A stretch of DNA of 64,000 nt from Eremothecium cymbalariae DBVPG#7215 (lineage: Eukaryota; Ascomycota; Saccharomycetes; Saccharomycetales; Saccharomycetaceae), in contig NC_016456.1 of assembly GCF_000235365.1 (NCBI RefSeq), forward strand, positions 124,001-188,000. The letters run 5' to 3'. Position 1 is the first letter of the stretch. Each line of letters starts with the position of its first letter. The notes beneath the pieces are model-generated. The model was given only the letters and a program-made list of their open reading frames with translations, had not been told where the DNA came from and did not search any database. Below are positions 33,039 through 42,545 of the stretch, piece after piece. The translations under genes were made by a program, and so were the position numbers.

Positions 33039-36000
33039 ATGAAGATGTTAACAAAGTTCGAATCTAAGTCGACGAGGGCGAAAGCTATTGCGTTTCATCC
33101 TTCTAGACCATGGGTGTTAGTGGCATTATTTTCGTCAACAATTCAGCTTTGGGATTATAGAATGGGTGTGCTATTGCACAGGTTTGAAGATCATGAAGGT
33201 CCTGTGCGTGGAGTTGATTTTCATCCCACACAGCCACTGTTTGTTTCCGGTGGGGACGATTATACTGTTAAGGTGTGGTCTTTAGATTCACGAAAGTGTT
33301 TATTTACATTGCATGGTCATTTAGATTATGTGAGGACCGTATTCTTTCATAATGAGTTGCCCTGGATAATTTCAGCATCAGATGATCAGACTATTCGGAT
33401 CTGGAATTGGCAAAATCGGAAGGAAATAGCTTGTTTGACTGGTCATAACCATTTTGTAATGTGCGCACAATTCCATCCAAATGAAGATTTGGTTATATCA
33501 GCTTCTCTTGACGAGACAGTGAGGGTTTGGGATATTTCCGGTTTAAGAAAACGGCATTCTGCTCCTGGATCTCAGAACTTTGATGAAGTTATTTCACAAC
33601 AAAATCTTTTTGATGGTGGTTTCGGTGATTGTGTTGTGAAGTTTATCTTAGAGGGACACACGAGGGGTGTTAATTGGGCTTCTTTCCATCCTACACTGCC
33701 CTTGATTGTCTCTGGATCTGATGATCGTCAGGTCAAATTATGGAGAATGAGCGCTACAAAGGCGTGGGAGGTTGATACGTGTAGAGGACATTCGAACAAT
33801 GTAGACAGCGTCATATTTCATCCTTACCAAAATCTAATTATTTCTGTTGGAGAGGACTCTACGATCAGAGTTTGGGACCTGGACCGGAGGACACCTGTAA
33901 AGCAATTTAAAAGGGAGCAAGACAGATTCTGGTTAGTAAGAGCTCATCCAAACATCAATTTGTTTGGTGCTGCTCATGATTCGGGTATCATGATCTTTAA
34001 GTTAGACCGTGAAAGACCACCAACTGCAATCAATCAGAACCAGCTCTATTTTGTAAACAAGGAAAAACAGGTACAAATGTTTGATTTCGACAAAAAGGTG
34101 TCTTCCCTACCATATTTGTCGTTGAAGAATATTGGGAGATCGTATAATACCTTCAAATCTATCTCTTACAATCCATCTCAGCACTCCATCCTAGTGAATT
34201 CTACTTCGAAAGATGGCAACAAGTTTGCTTTATGTGTGTTACCAAAACAATCAACTGGCGCAGTTGAAGCTTCTAACGTAATTGAAGACAACGGTAGCTT
34301 TGCAACTTTCGTGGCACGTAACAGGTATATTGTTTATAATCAGTCAACCGAGTCCATTGATGTTCGTGGATTGGACAACAGGGTCACAAAATCTATCAAA
34401 ATAGAGGGTACTGTGAAGGATATTGTATATGGTGGCCCAGGCGCAGTTCTCATATTCCAACCCAAATCTGTTGTCCTGTTTGACGTTCAGCAAGGTAAAA
34501 AAGTTGCAGAGGTTATGCTAAAGAATGTGAAGTATGCAGTTTGGTCCCCCGATGGACAATATGTTGCTCTAATGAGCAAGCATACTTTGACCATTGCCAC
34601 AAGAAAGTTAGAAATAACAACTTCAAACCATGAAACAATCAGAATCAAATCTGCTGCATGGGATGAGAATGGTGTTCTGATTCTATCCACCTTAAACCAT
34701 ATTAAGTATTGCTTATTAAATGGTGATAGTGGAATCATAAAGACTTTGGAAAAGACCTTATATGTCACTAAAGCCCATGGAAAGTTAATATATGCTTTGA
34801 ATCGCGATGGGGACGTTGAAATATTAACAATTGACCCCACAGAATATAGATTCAAAAAGGCTTTGGTAAACAAAAACTTCCCAGAAGTCTTGCGGATTAT
34901 TAAGAACTCTAACCTAGTTGGTCTAAATATTATTTCTTACTTGCAAAAATCTGGCTATCCAGAAATCGCGCTGCAGTTTGTTGAAGACCCCAAAACTAGA
35001 TTTGATTTGGCTTTGGAATATGGCAACTTGTCGGTCGCTTTGGAAGAAGCAAATAAGCTAGACAATGATGCTGTTTGGGAACGTTTGGGTAAGGAAGCTT
35101 TGAGCCAAGGGAATTTAAATATTGTTGAGTTAGTCTATCAAAACTTGAAGCAACTTGACAAGTTGTCTTTCTTGTACTTATTGAAGGGTGATTCTGGCAA
35201 GCTTTCTAAAATGGAAAATATTGCTGAACAACGTGGGGATATATCCGCCTTATTTTTAAACACAATTTATGGCAATTCTATTGATAACAGAATCAGTCTT
35301 TTTGCTAAAGCTGGTTCCACCCCTCTAGCCTACGCTGTTGCTGTTGCTAACGGGCAACAAGAAGCTGCTGCTGACATCTTGAAACAGGCCGAAGTTAATG
35401 AAAAGGATGTTGTTTTGCCTGATTCCATGTCGGAGGCCAAATACGTAAAGCAATCTGTTCTTCAGGAACCATTCGAAAACTGGCCGTTAACGGATGCTGA
35501 TCTTTCATATTTTGAAAAAGCTGTTTTGGGTCAAATTGAGGAATTGGAACTTGAAGATACCAGTTTAGAAACCGAAGCGAAAGCTTTAGATGTCGATGCA
35601 AATGCAGAAATTGATTTGTTAGAAGACTTAGACGCTGTTGGTGAAGAAGATGCATGGGATATGGGTGATAATGACCTGAATATTGGCGATGATTCTATCC
35701 AAGAGGAGACTGCTATAGATGAAGAGGTTGTTACAGGCGATGACAACATCTGGGTTAAGAATTCCAAGATACCAGCTGTATTTGTTGCTGCTGGTGCATA
35801 TGAGGCTGCAGCTCAAGCATTAAATAAACAAACTGGTGTTGTGAATTTTGAACCCCTAAGATCTCGTTTCAACGATATCTACGAAGGCGCCAGAACTTAT
35901 ATGTGTGGTACTCCCAGTGAACTACCTCCAATTACTGGGTACATCCGTAGCAATGTAAATGCTGACGATTCCAACAGTCTACCGTATGTTTCTGGAGTTA

Positions 36001-36644
36001 ATTGTGTTACGAACAAAATGAATGAAGGCTTCCGACTCTTTAAGGCTAATAATTTGGAAGCTGCTGTGGAAACCTTCCGTGATGTCATCTACACAGTAAT
36101 ACTCTTAGCTGTGGATAACGAGAAAGATGAAGAGCTTGCCCGTAATGCTCTTTCAACTGCTAGCAATTACATCTTGGGTTTGTCTATCGAGTTGGAACGT
36201 CGCTCTCTGACCACAGACAATGTCAAGCGCAACCTAGAATTAGCGTCCTATTTCACCAGGGTAAAATTGTTCCCTCAACACAGAAGCAACGCTTTACAAG
36301 TTGCAATGTCGCAGTCTTTCAAGCACAAAAACTTTGTTCAGGCATCCTATTTTGCTGGTGACTTCTTGGAGATTGTGACCTCTGGCCCCAGGGCAGAACA
36401 GGCTAGAAAAATCAAAGACAAAGCTGATTCCATCGCCAATGATGCCGTAGAACTCGATTTCGACCCCTACGCTGAATTTGACCTTTGTGCAGCGACGCAT
36501 ACACCTATCTACAAAGGGTCTCCTAGTGTCGTTGATCCATTAACAGGAGCCAAATATCACATTTCTGAAAATGGCAAGATTGATCGGATTGCCTTGATAT
36601 CTAAAATTGGCGTACCTGCTTCAGGGCTAAGAATTCATGTATAA
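33039..36644 (+). CDS. COP1: Cop1 (Ret1), alpha-COP subunit of the COPI coat
   Basis: 1201 residues, the same length as S. cerevisiae alpha-COP. It is part of coatomer, which is recruited by Arf1 for Golgi-to-ER retrieval and binds KKxx tails. Seven WD40 repeats fill residues 1 to about 310 (GGDDYTVKVWSLDSRKC, SASDDQTIRIWNWQ, SGSDDRQVKLWR, VGEDSTIRVWDLDRR). A second propeller, an alpha-solenoid (about 620-800), an acidic linker (about 830-900) and the C-terminal domain that binds epsilon-COP follow (about 910-1201, ending PASGLRIHV). Position matches YDL145C. Confidence 0.97.
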   Translation: MKMLTKFESKSTRAKAIAFHPSRPWVLVALFSSTIQLWDYRMGVLLHRFEDHEGPVRGVDFHPTQPLFVSGGDDYTVKVWSLDSRKCLFTLHGHLDYVRTVFFHNELPWIISASDDQTIRIWNWQNRKEIACLTGHNHFVMCAQFHPNEDLVISASLDETVRVWDISGLRKRHSAPGSQNFDEVISQQNLFDGGFGDCVVKFILEGHTRGVNWASFHPTLPLIVSGSDDRQVKLWRMSATKAWEVDTCRGHSNNVDSVIFHPYQNLIISVGEDSTIRVWDLDRRTPVKQFKREQDRFWLVRAHPNINLFGAAHDSGIMIFKLDRERPPTAINQNQLYFVNKEKQVQMFDFDKKVSSLPYLSLKNIGRSYNTFKSISYNPSQHSILVNSTSKDGNKFALCVLPKQSTGAVEASNVIEDNGSFATFVARNRYIVYNQSTESIDVRGLDNRVTKSIKIEGTVKDIVYGGPGAVLIFQPKSVVLFDVQQGKKVAEVMLKNVKYAVWSPDGQYVALMSKHTLTIATRKLEITTSNHETIRIKSAAWDENGVLILSTLNHIKYCLLNGDSGIIKTLEKTLYVTKAHGKLIYALNRDGDVEILTIDPTEYRFKKALVNKNFPEVLRIIKNSNLVGLNIISYLQKSGYPEIALQFVEDPKTRFDLALEYGNLSVALEEANKLDNDAVWERLGKEALSQGNLNIVELVYQNLKQLDKLSFLYLLKGDSGKLSKMENIAEQRGDISALFLNTIYGNSIDNRISLFAKAGSTPLAYAVAVANGQQEAAADILKQAEVNEKDVVLPDSMSEAKYVKQSVLQEPFENWPLTDADLSYFEKAVLGQIEELELEDTSLETEAKALDVDANAEIDLLEDLDAVGEEDAWDMGDNDLNIGDDSIQEETAIDEEVVTGDDNIWVKNSKIPAVFVAAGAYEAAAQALNKQTGVVNFEPLRSRFNDIYEGARTYMCGTPSELPPITGYIRSNVNADDSNSLPYVSGVNCVTNKMNEGFRLFKANNLEAAVETFRDVIYTVILLAVDNEKDEELARNALSTASNYILGLSIELERRSLTTDNVKRNLELASYFTRVKLFPQHRSNALQVAMSQSFKHKNFVQASYFAGDFLEIVTSGPRAEQARKIKDKADSIANDAVELDFDPYAEFDLCAATHTPIYKGSPSVVDPLTGAKYHISENGKIDRIALISKIGVPASGLRIHV

Positions 36645-36889
36645 TCAAGCCAAATAACGTATCGTATATCTGACTCAAAACCCCGTACTAATATTAGACC
36701 TTAAATGTATAAAACTATATCTTTGTTCCGTGAACCCTCAGGCATCGCATTAGTGGCTGGTCACTAGTTTCGTTTATATTACCCGGCATTATAATGTCAA
36801 ACTTATAAATATCGAAATAAGCGTAAACAACGCGACCTTTGAAATGTCACCTATCTGTTTGATTTGAGGAACACTAAGTTTGCTGGGAA

Positions 36890-38302
36890 ATGACGGGAGA
36901 GGTTATATCTATTCAGGTTGGGCAATGTGGTAATCAAGTTGGTAAGCAGTTTTGGGGACAATTGGCTAAAGAGCATGGGATCGGTGTTGATGGCCAAAGT
37001 TTACATCCGGAAGAGCCTAATGTTATAAAAGAAGATGATACTAATATATTTTTCCGACAGAATGATCATAATAGGTATACCCCTAGAGCATTATTATTTG
37101 ATTTAGAACCGAGTGCTATTGCAGATGTCCAAAACTGTTTCCCTGGCTTTTTTAATGAGAGAAATATCTGGATATCTAAGGATGAATTAGGAGCTGGTAA
37201 TACCTGGCCTATCGGTTATGATTATGGTCAGGAAAATCAGGATGAGTTTTTAAATATGTTGGATAAAGAAATTGATGCAACAGGAAATTTTGAGGGGTTT
37301 CAATTAATACATTCTGTGGCTGGGGGCACTGGCTCTGGGTTGGGTTCCAATTTACTAGAAGCTTTGTCTGATAGATACCATAAAAAGATTGTCACGACAT
37401 ATTCTGTATTCCCTGGTAGTGAATCTGAGGTTGTTGTTCAACCATATAATACTGTCTTAACGTTGAGAAGATTGATAGACAATGCAGATGCATCCATTGT
37501 ATTTGACAATGAGGCATTACTAAACTTGACAGCCAGGGTATTCCGAGACCCAAACACAAGCTATCAACAGACTAATCAGTTGATAGCTAGTGTCATGTCT
37601 TCGATCACGAACAGTTTAAGATTTCCAAGTTATATGTACAATTCGTTACCTAGTATATTTTCTACATTGGTACCTACACCGGAGCTTCACTTTTTGGTCC
37701 CGAGCTTTACTCCTTTCACTACTGATTTTATTCCAGAGGCGAAGGATTTTAAACGGTTGACTGCGTATGATGTAATACTAGACTTGTTTGACAGGAATAA
37801 TTCTATGGTTTCTCGAGACACTGACACACCCATGTATTTAACCATATATGATGTACTACAGGGTTCCGTCGAGCAAAGCGATGTGACAAGGGCCATACTA
37901 AAGACACAACAGCGAACCAAATTCGTTCCATGGTCACCAACGTCGATCCATGTTAATTTAGGGAAAAAGTCGTCTTATAATTTATCCGCCAACTCAGACT
38001 ACGTCAGTGGTATGATGCTTGCGAATACATCATCGATTATATCTGTATTGCAGAAGACTGTTTCCAGCTTCGATGTAATATTTAAAAGAGGTGCTTTCCT
38101 CCATAAATTTCAAAATGGCAAGATATTTCAACACGGATGGGACGAATTTCTAGAATCTAGAGAAGTTATCCAAAGTGTAATAGATGAGTATGCTGCGGCT
38201 GAGCAAGAAAACTACCTAGATGACATACTCACGGAAGAAGGTAATGCTGTTGGAGGGGATGCAGAAATGCTTGATATAGAAGGCAATGGAGATATCATAT
38301 GA
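36890..38302 (+). CDS. TUB4: Tub4, gamma-tubulin
   Basis: 470 residues; S. cerevisiae Tub4 has 473. It nucleates microtubules at the spindle pole body as part of the gamma-tubulin small complex with Spc97/Spc98. The N-terminus GEVISIQVGQCGNQVG and the tubulin signature GGTGSGLGS near residues 144-152 bind GTP. The sequence is divergent from alpha and beta tubulins in the fast-evolving way usual for budding-yeast gamma-tubulin, with an acidic C-terminal tail. Synteny with COP1 and LDB17 interleaves YLR212C with YDL145C/YDL146W. Confidence 0.97.
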   Translation: MTGEVISIQVGQCGNQVGKQFWGQLAKEHGIGVDGQSLHPEEPNVIKEDDTNIFFRQNDHNRYTPRALLFDLEPSAIADVQNCFPGFFNERNIWISKDELGAGNTWPIGYDYGQENQDEFLNMLDKEIDATGNFEGFQLIHSVAGGTGSGLGSNLLEALSDRYHKKIVTTYSVFPGSESEVVVQPYNTVLTLRRLIDNADASIVFDNEALLNLTARVFRDPNTSYQQTNQLIASVMSSITNSLRFPSYMYNSLPSIFSTLVPTPELHFLVPSFTPFTTDFIPEAKDFKRLTAYDVILDLFDRNNSMVSRDTDTPMYLTIYDVLQGSVEQSDVTRAILKTQQRTKFVPWSPTSIHVNLGKKSSYNLSANSDYVSGMMLANTSSIISVLQKTVSSFDVIFKRGAFLHKFQNGKIFQHGWDEFLESREVIQSVIDEYAAAEQENYLDDILTEEGNAVGGDAEMLDIEGNGDII

Positions 38303-38466
38303 TGAAGCAGAACGAGTAGAAGCACTTGTTTAGCGAGCAAACTCTATCGCTATAAAATAGTACAATCATATTAAATATCTAAATATGTAATTAAGATTGG
38401 TTCAAACATTAGTGATCAGTCAACGTCTGTATTTGAACGGGGTGCTTCATTGATGATTGTGTATTA

Positions 38467-39936
38467 TTATGCCTTTCTAGAAGGCGGCGGTGGTGGGGGA
38501 GATGAGAATGGACTCCTGACTACCGATTTCATGGTACGCACTGGCTCAAGAAACTTACCAAAATGCCGGCCATTTTTGACAGCACATGAAGCCAAAGTAC
38601 TGTTTAAGGCGTCTTCAGACTTCATGCTTCCTTTAGTAAAAGTTGAAGTAGTGTGCTTTTCTGATTCCTCTAACCTCATCTCTTCGAGGCATTTAAATGC
38701 TAATTTTGTTGTTGAAATTTGTTCAAAATTTACATCTTTTGTAGAACAGATATTATCCAAACATGAAAGATATTCTAAAAGCTTTGATAGATCCGTATAT
38801 CGATAACGGGTTTTAGTCCATTCTGTATTTTTCAATAATGGATGTAGAACTCGTAAAAATGTGTTCCTCAACAATTCCTCTTCTTCTGATAGATTCGTTA
38901 AATTCCTGATCAAAACATCTACAACAACGTTTAAATCGTTTAAGTAAAAAAAGTTCATTGAAATACGCTGACCAGCAGATAAAACCAAATAAAAAATCTT
39001 AGACATCATGATTTGCAATGATTTATCCGTCTCCCTGTTGAATTGCAACATTAAGAACTCTACAAAGTTCTTAGAAACTTGGTTATCCAACAAATATTCA
39101 AAAACCTTGTTCTCTAACTCAAATTGTTGTAACGCAATAACATATTGCTCATTCAAGGCCAATAATAACCGGAATTTGGCATTGTTAAACAAATCTTCAA
39201 AAGTATCAGATCTAATTGTGCTCATCAAGTAATACACAAAGAAGTCATCGATCTTCTGTAAATTCGTTATTTCACATTTGGAATATTTGAAAATTTGAAA
39301 CAATAAATCTAGAAGTACAGTCGAAATCCTCTTGAACTCTTGAATGATCTCTAAGTCCAATTCGGATAGATTGCCTTCTTGATCGGTTCTGCAGGATTCC
39401 ACTCTCTCATCACCATATCGACTCAAGTAAGCAAACTGACTATAAAGATTATTATAGATAACTGTAAATCCTTGATAATCCAGAACAAAATCTAAAGAGT
39501 TGGAATCGATTTTGCACTCACACAAAATGATGTAGCTAAGAATGAACTTCATACTCATCTCAAGATTATCAATGCTTAAAAGTGACAAGATCTTAGAAAT
39601 GCAGAATTCTTTATCATTCTCAAACAATTTGGAATTTAGTATAATCAATGCAGTGCGATATAAATCTTGGTCATGAGTGATGTAGTCATTATAACTTTGT
39701 GAAGCCTTTTGAATATACGATACTAGTGAAGAATTGACCGAAGATTCATTGGAGTAGTCACTCAGTTCCAAAAGTGACTCTAAATACTCCCAAAAGCGAA
39801 GTTTTTCCTCTCTTGTGTGGTTTGGTAGCATTCCATGAGACCTATGGGTGTATACCGATTCTGTTATCATAAACAGCCGCAGTTGATGATAAGTATTGTG
39901 GTAAGCGTAGCGTTGTCTGTTTAAGACTTGTGACAT
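38467..39936 (-). CDS. LDB17: Ldb17, endocytic actin-patch regulator
   Basis: 489 residues; S. cerevisiae Ldb17 has 491. Ldb17 (SPIN90-like, DUF2013) acts at cortical actin patches during endocytosis and binds SH3 proteins. Most of the sequence is helical with conserved segments such as FYLNDLNVVVDVLIRNL and FLRVLHPLLKNTEW. The extreme C-terminus is a short proline cluster (SSPPPPPPSRKA), the expected SH3 ligand. Position between TUB4 and ATG38 fits YDL146W interleaved with YLR211-212. It is divergent from ATG38 across 150 bases. Confidence 0.93.
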   Translation of the reverse strand: MSQVLNRQRYAYHNTYHQLRLFMITESVYTHRSHGMLPNHTREEKLRFWEYLESLLELSDYSNESSVNSSLVSYIQKASQSYNDYITHDQDLYRTALIILNSKLFENDKEFCISKILSLLSIDNLEMSMKFILSYIILCECKIDSNSLDFVLDYQGFTVIYNNLYSQFAYLSRYGDERVESCRTDQEGNLSELDLEIIQEFKRISTVLLDLLFQIFKYSKCEITNLQKIDDFFVYYLMSTIRSDTFEDLFNNAKFRLLLALNEQYVIALQQFELENKVFEYLLDNQVSKNFVEFLMLQFNRETDKSLQIMMSKIFYLVLSAGQRISMNFFYLNDLNVVVDVLIRNLTNLSEEEELLRNTFLRVLHPLLKNTEWTKTRYRYTDLSKLLEYLSCLDNICSTKDVNFEQISTTKLAFKCLEEMRLEESEKHTTSTFTKGSMKSEDALNSTLASCAVKNGRHFGKFLEPVRTMKSVVRSPFSSPPPPPPSRKA

Positions 39937-40086
39937 GACGACATACTAGGCGACCATTTTTTGAGAGGTGCTTTGAACAAAGGCTCCCCCTTCAAGAACA
40001 AGCAACTGGCACCTCAAGATACTGTAAAAGAGCCTGGCTCAATGCGACCTTGTAAGTAGGCTATTACTGAGTACAAAAGTTTTAAT

Positions 40087-40793
40087 ATGTTAGAGTTGAT
40101 AGATGTATGTTAAGGGTGAATTAAGGCTTCTGTATGACCTACTTACTAACATATACTTCGGTCCAGATCTACGAACACATCGAAATAGCAGAACAGCACT
40201 GCATAGAAAGGAATTATCAAAACGCTTCAAAGGAGTATGAACATGTATTAGAACAACTAGAATCTTTGGTGAAGGATTTAGCTTTGAATGGAGATTTAAA
40301 GCGTGCAATAATGTTGCTAAAGGAGGACATTGAACTTAAGGTAAAAGAACTAGAACAATGGGATCAGCGGAAGCAACCGACACCTGCAAATACTACACAG
40401 GGTCTTTCGACCAATAATAAGAGCAGCCCTGGAAGGGTAATAGATATGAACATGCATTTGAACAATGCGAATCCTATCACGGATCCATTCCTTGCATCGA
40501 TTATCAATAAGTTACAGACGAATATCTTGCAAGTTCTAACGCAGCAGTTTGCTGGCGAAGCCAAAACTGCCGGACAGAAAGAAGTGAGCTGCCTTGTTAC
40601 GCAGCAGATAGCTCAGTTCCAGAAGGAAATCGCCATCTTTGAGCAGCGTAAATTTCGTGAATATGATACAAAAATGGATCAATTAATCAAGGAGAATAAA
40701 AAGTTGTCCAATCAGGTGGTCAGGCTAAAGGATAGGTGGGATAGTCTAGTGGAAAGTGCGAAACAGAAAAGGAATCAGCAGGAACGGCAATGA
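40087..40793 (+). CDS. ATG38: Atg38, subunit of autophagy PI3-kinase complex I (spliced)
   Basis: Exon 1 is 40087-40104 (MLELID) and exon 2 is 40167-40793, giving 214 residues. Atg38 links Vps15-Vps34 with Atg14-Vps30 in autophagy. The N-terminal helical hairpin is MIT-like (IYEHIEIAEQHCIERNYQNA). The C-terminal dimerising coiled coil ends KLSNQVVRLKDRWDSLVESA, nearly identical to S. cerevisiae Atg38. Splicing is in phase and restores an N-terminus aligning with yeast MSTLAEVYTIIEDAEQ. The upstream in-frame ATG at 40134 lies inside the intron and is rejected. The S. cerevisiae gene (YLR211C) also has a 5' intron, so the intron is probably ancestral. Confidence 0.92.
40105..40166 (+). other. 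Intron of ATG38 (62 nt)
   Basis: Donor GTATGT at 40105-40110, branch point TACTAAC at 40144-40150, and acceptor CAG ending at 40166. Branch A to AG is 17 nt. The intron is phase 0 and is preceded by an 18-base coding exon. All three signals match the yeast consensus exactly. Confidence 0.92.
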
Positions 40794-40886
40794 TAGAAAC
40801 TGCTACAGAACCTCACGAGCACTAAAAATTACCTTTAATAAAAATTAGTTGAAATCTATAGAGTGACGTGGTGTTACTATTTAAAT

Positions 40887-42212
40887 TTATTTAGCTTTTA
40901 AACCATGCATAATTTCATCCTTTGTAATTAAGTGGCCAATCGTCTCTATATGTTCTAACAACTGATCCACATTAGAGGACCATTCATTTAGCAGCTCACT
41001 AGAATTCTTTGGTTTACCAAAGTTGACAATCTTCGCTGGTCTGTTAATTTTAGCATAAATCACCCCCTGATTCACCAAATTACTAATAAATGTTTCAGTT
41101 TCAGTTTCATTCAAATCCAACAGTTCGTTCAATCTTGGAAGGGTGATCCTTGTGTAGTACTTAGAAATCGTCCTTAGGTTATGCTCAATAACTCTTTTCC
41201 GTAGATCTTCCCAGTGGACTTTGTTGGAGCCAAATACAACATCTTCTTGGTTCAACAAAGGCTCATAGGTTTGCTTCACCATAGGCCACCTCATCAACTC
41301 CGCAGTTGTGAATAATTTCGCTAAGGATTCATGGAGCTCTAATTTCTTCAAATTGTTGTCCTGCTGCAACTTATAGATTAAGTCGCTTTGCAGGTTATCA
41401 TAAGGAGCCAATATTAAAAAGTAAACAATATGGGATAAGGCAGGCTTCCAAAGTTCTTCTGACTTCTTAACAGAAGGAGTGTTGTAAATTTCCATATAAT
41501 ACTGAGCAATCTCCAAATATTCAGATTTATGTAAGCCAATCTTAATCAACAGCTTATAGTATTCTAACTTTAAAGCTTCGTACTTCTCGTTCTTGAACGT
41601 TTTCTTTAGAATCTTTCTGGACAAAACGGTAGCTTGAGAGAAATCACCTTTCAAAATACTCAACTCCATCTGTTCAATGATAAATTCTATTTTTTCACTC
41701 ATTTCCATTGAACCATAAGTCTCTACCTGCAATTCACATAGCAGGTCAGTAGCTTCATCAGATTTACCCTGCGACCTCTTAATATGCGCTAATGTCCTGG
41801 TAACACGCGCCCTTTCAACCTCAACAAAGATTTTATTCTCAGTGACAGTTCTAATCGTGTCTATCGTCGTTACCTTTGTGTTTAAGTCCTTTAGGTCCTC
41901 TAAATGCTCCATGACACGTTGGACCATGGCTTGAATCGATAATTTTAATTGACCATGTTTTTTAGATAATAACACCAATTGTTCGTCCAGCAAAGGCCAT
42001 TTATGATTCGCAACAAGTACGTCAACAAGCTTGACTAAAACCCTCTTAGAGGACTCGAGATCCGAAGCTTGTCTTGTTTGCTTTTCTAATGCCAATAATT
42101 TGTCTAACGCACTCGCATCATCATTTTTGGCCAAGATATCAATTTCTGGAAATTGCTCATCCAAAATATCAGCATAATTCTTTTCCGCCTTGGCTGGAGC
42201 GTCTCTGGACAT
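40887..42212 (-). CDS. RPN5: Rpn5, 19S proteasome lid subunit
   Basis: 441 residues; S. cerevisiae Rpn5 has 445. It is a PCI-domain subunit of the proteasome lid, also found with the COP9 signalosome in yeast. It begins MSRDAPAKAEKNYADILDEQFPEID, followed by TPR-like helical repeats (VLVKLVDVLVANHKWPLLDEQ). A C-terminal PCI domain spans about 300-410 (LRTISKYYTRITLPRLNELLDL). It is convergent with ATG38 and divergent from NOP14. A PACE element 110 bases upstream implies control by Rpn4, as for other proteasome genes. Matches YDL147W next to NOP14 (YDL148C). Confidence 0.96.
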   Translation of the reverse strand: MSRDAPAKAEKNYADILDEQFPEIDILAKNDDASALDKLLALEKQTRQASDLESSKRVLVKLVDVLVANHKWPLLDEQLVLLSKKHGQLKLSIQAMVQRVMEHLEDLKDLNTKVTTIDTIRTVTENKIFVEVERARVTRTLAHIKRSQGKSDEATDLLCELQVETYGSMEMSEKIEFIIEQMELSILKGDFSQATVLSRKILKKTFKNEKYEALKLEYYKLLIKIGLHKSEYLEIAQYYMEIYNTPSVKKSEELWKPALSHIVYFLILAPYDNLQSDLIYKLQQDNNLKKLELHESLAKLFTTAELMRWPMVKQTYEPLLNQEDVVFGSNKVHWEDLRKRVIEHNLRTISKYYTRITLPRLNELLDLNETETETFISNLVNQGVIYAKINRPAKIVNFGKPKNSSELLNEWSSNVDQLLEHIETIGHLITKDEIMHGLKAK

Positions 42213-42321
42213 CTTTAACCTCTAATAATCAAGCTACCTTCCTAATTATGCAAGTGTCTTGAGATGAATATTGTATGAACTCGCTTTGTAGATAAGAAAT
42301 ATAGAGCTTAACTTTGATTTG

Positions 42322-42330
42322 TTTGCCACC
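42322..42330 (-). promoter_or_regulatory. PACE element (Rpn4 site) of RPN5
   Basis: On the minus strand the sequence is GGTGGCAAA, the exact proteasome-associated control element. It sits 110 bases upstream of the RPN5 ATG. Confidence 0.85.
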
Positions 42331-42361
42331 GATAATTATATAATCCGTTAATAATGATGAT

Positions 42362-42371
42362 GATCACGTGA
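42362..42371. promoter_or_regulatory. ATCACGTGAC palindrome (Cbf1-type)
   Basis: Perfect Cbf1/CDEI-type core CACGTG with preferred flanks, between the RPN5 and NOP14 starts. No AT-rich CDEII or CCGAA-type CDEIII arrangement follows, so it is read as a promoter site, not a centromere. Confidence 0.5.
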
Positions 42372-42397
42372 CTTTGCCGAATTTGAATTTCTTTTAA

Positions 42398-42408
42398 TTG
42401 AAAAATTT
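42398..42408 (+). promoter_or_regulatory. RRPE element of NOP14
   Basis: TGAAAAATTTT, the full ribosomal RNA processing element bound by Stb3, 138-148 bases upstream of the NOP14 ATG. Confidence 0.75.
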
Positions 42409-42413
42409 TAGAG

Positions 42414-42424
42414 CCTCATCTCAT
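42414..42424 (-). promoter_or_regulatory. PAC-like double GATGAG motif of NOP14
   Basis: CTCATCTCATC on the plus strand (GATGAGATGAG on the minus). GATGAG is the core of the PAC element bound by Dot6/Tod6. It lies next to the RRPE, the usual pairing in ribosome-biogenesis promoters. Confidence 0.65.
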
Positions 42425-42545
42425 CACCATTATAGCGTACGATGATTTTAAGTACCATCATCTGAAGTAGCTTAATCCTCTAATTGTGGAGGTGCTATTA
42501 GATCTTATTTCCTGTATCTACTTGCATATACACAGAATTTACGGT

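Larger units (their letters stand above)
42213..42545. other. Bidirectional RPN5/NOP14 promoter
   Basis: 333 bases containing, left to right, PACE (for RPN5), an ATCACGTGAC palindrome, RRPE and paired PAC-like motifs (for NOP14). The two regulons appear to share one short promoter. Confidence 0.6.

Noticed and set aside
42486..42545. Upstream in-frame ATG extending NOP14 by 20 residues
   Set aside because: The extension is hydrophobic and unlike any Nop14, while the ATG at 42546 starts the conserved sequence.
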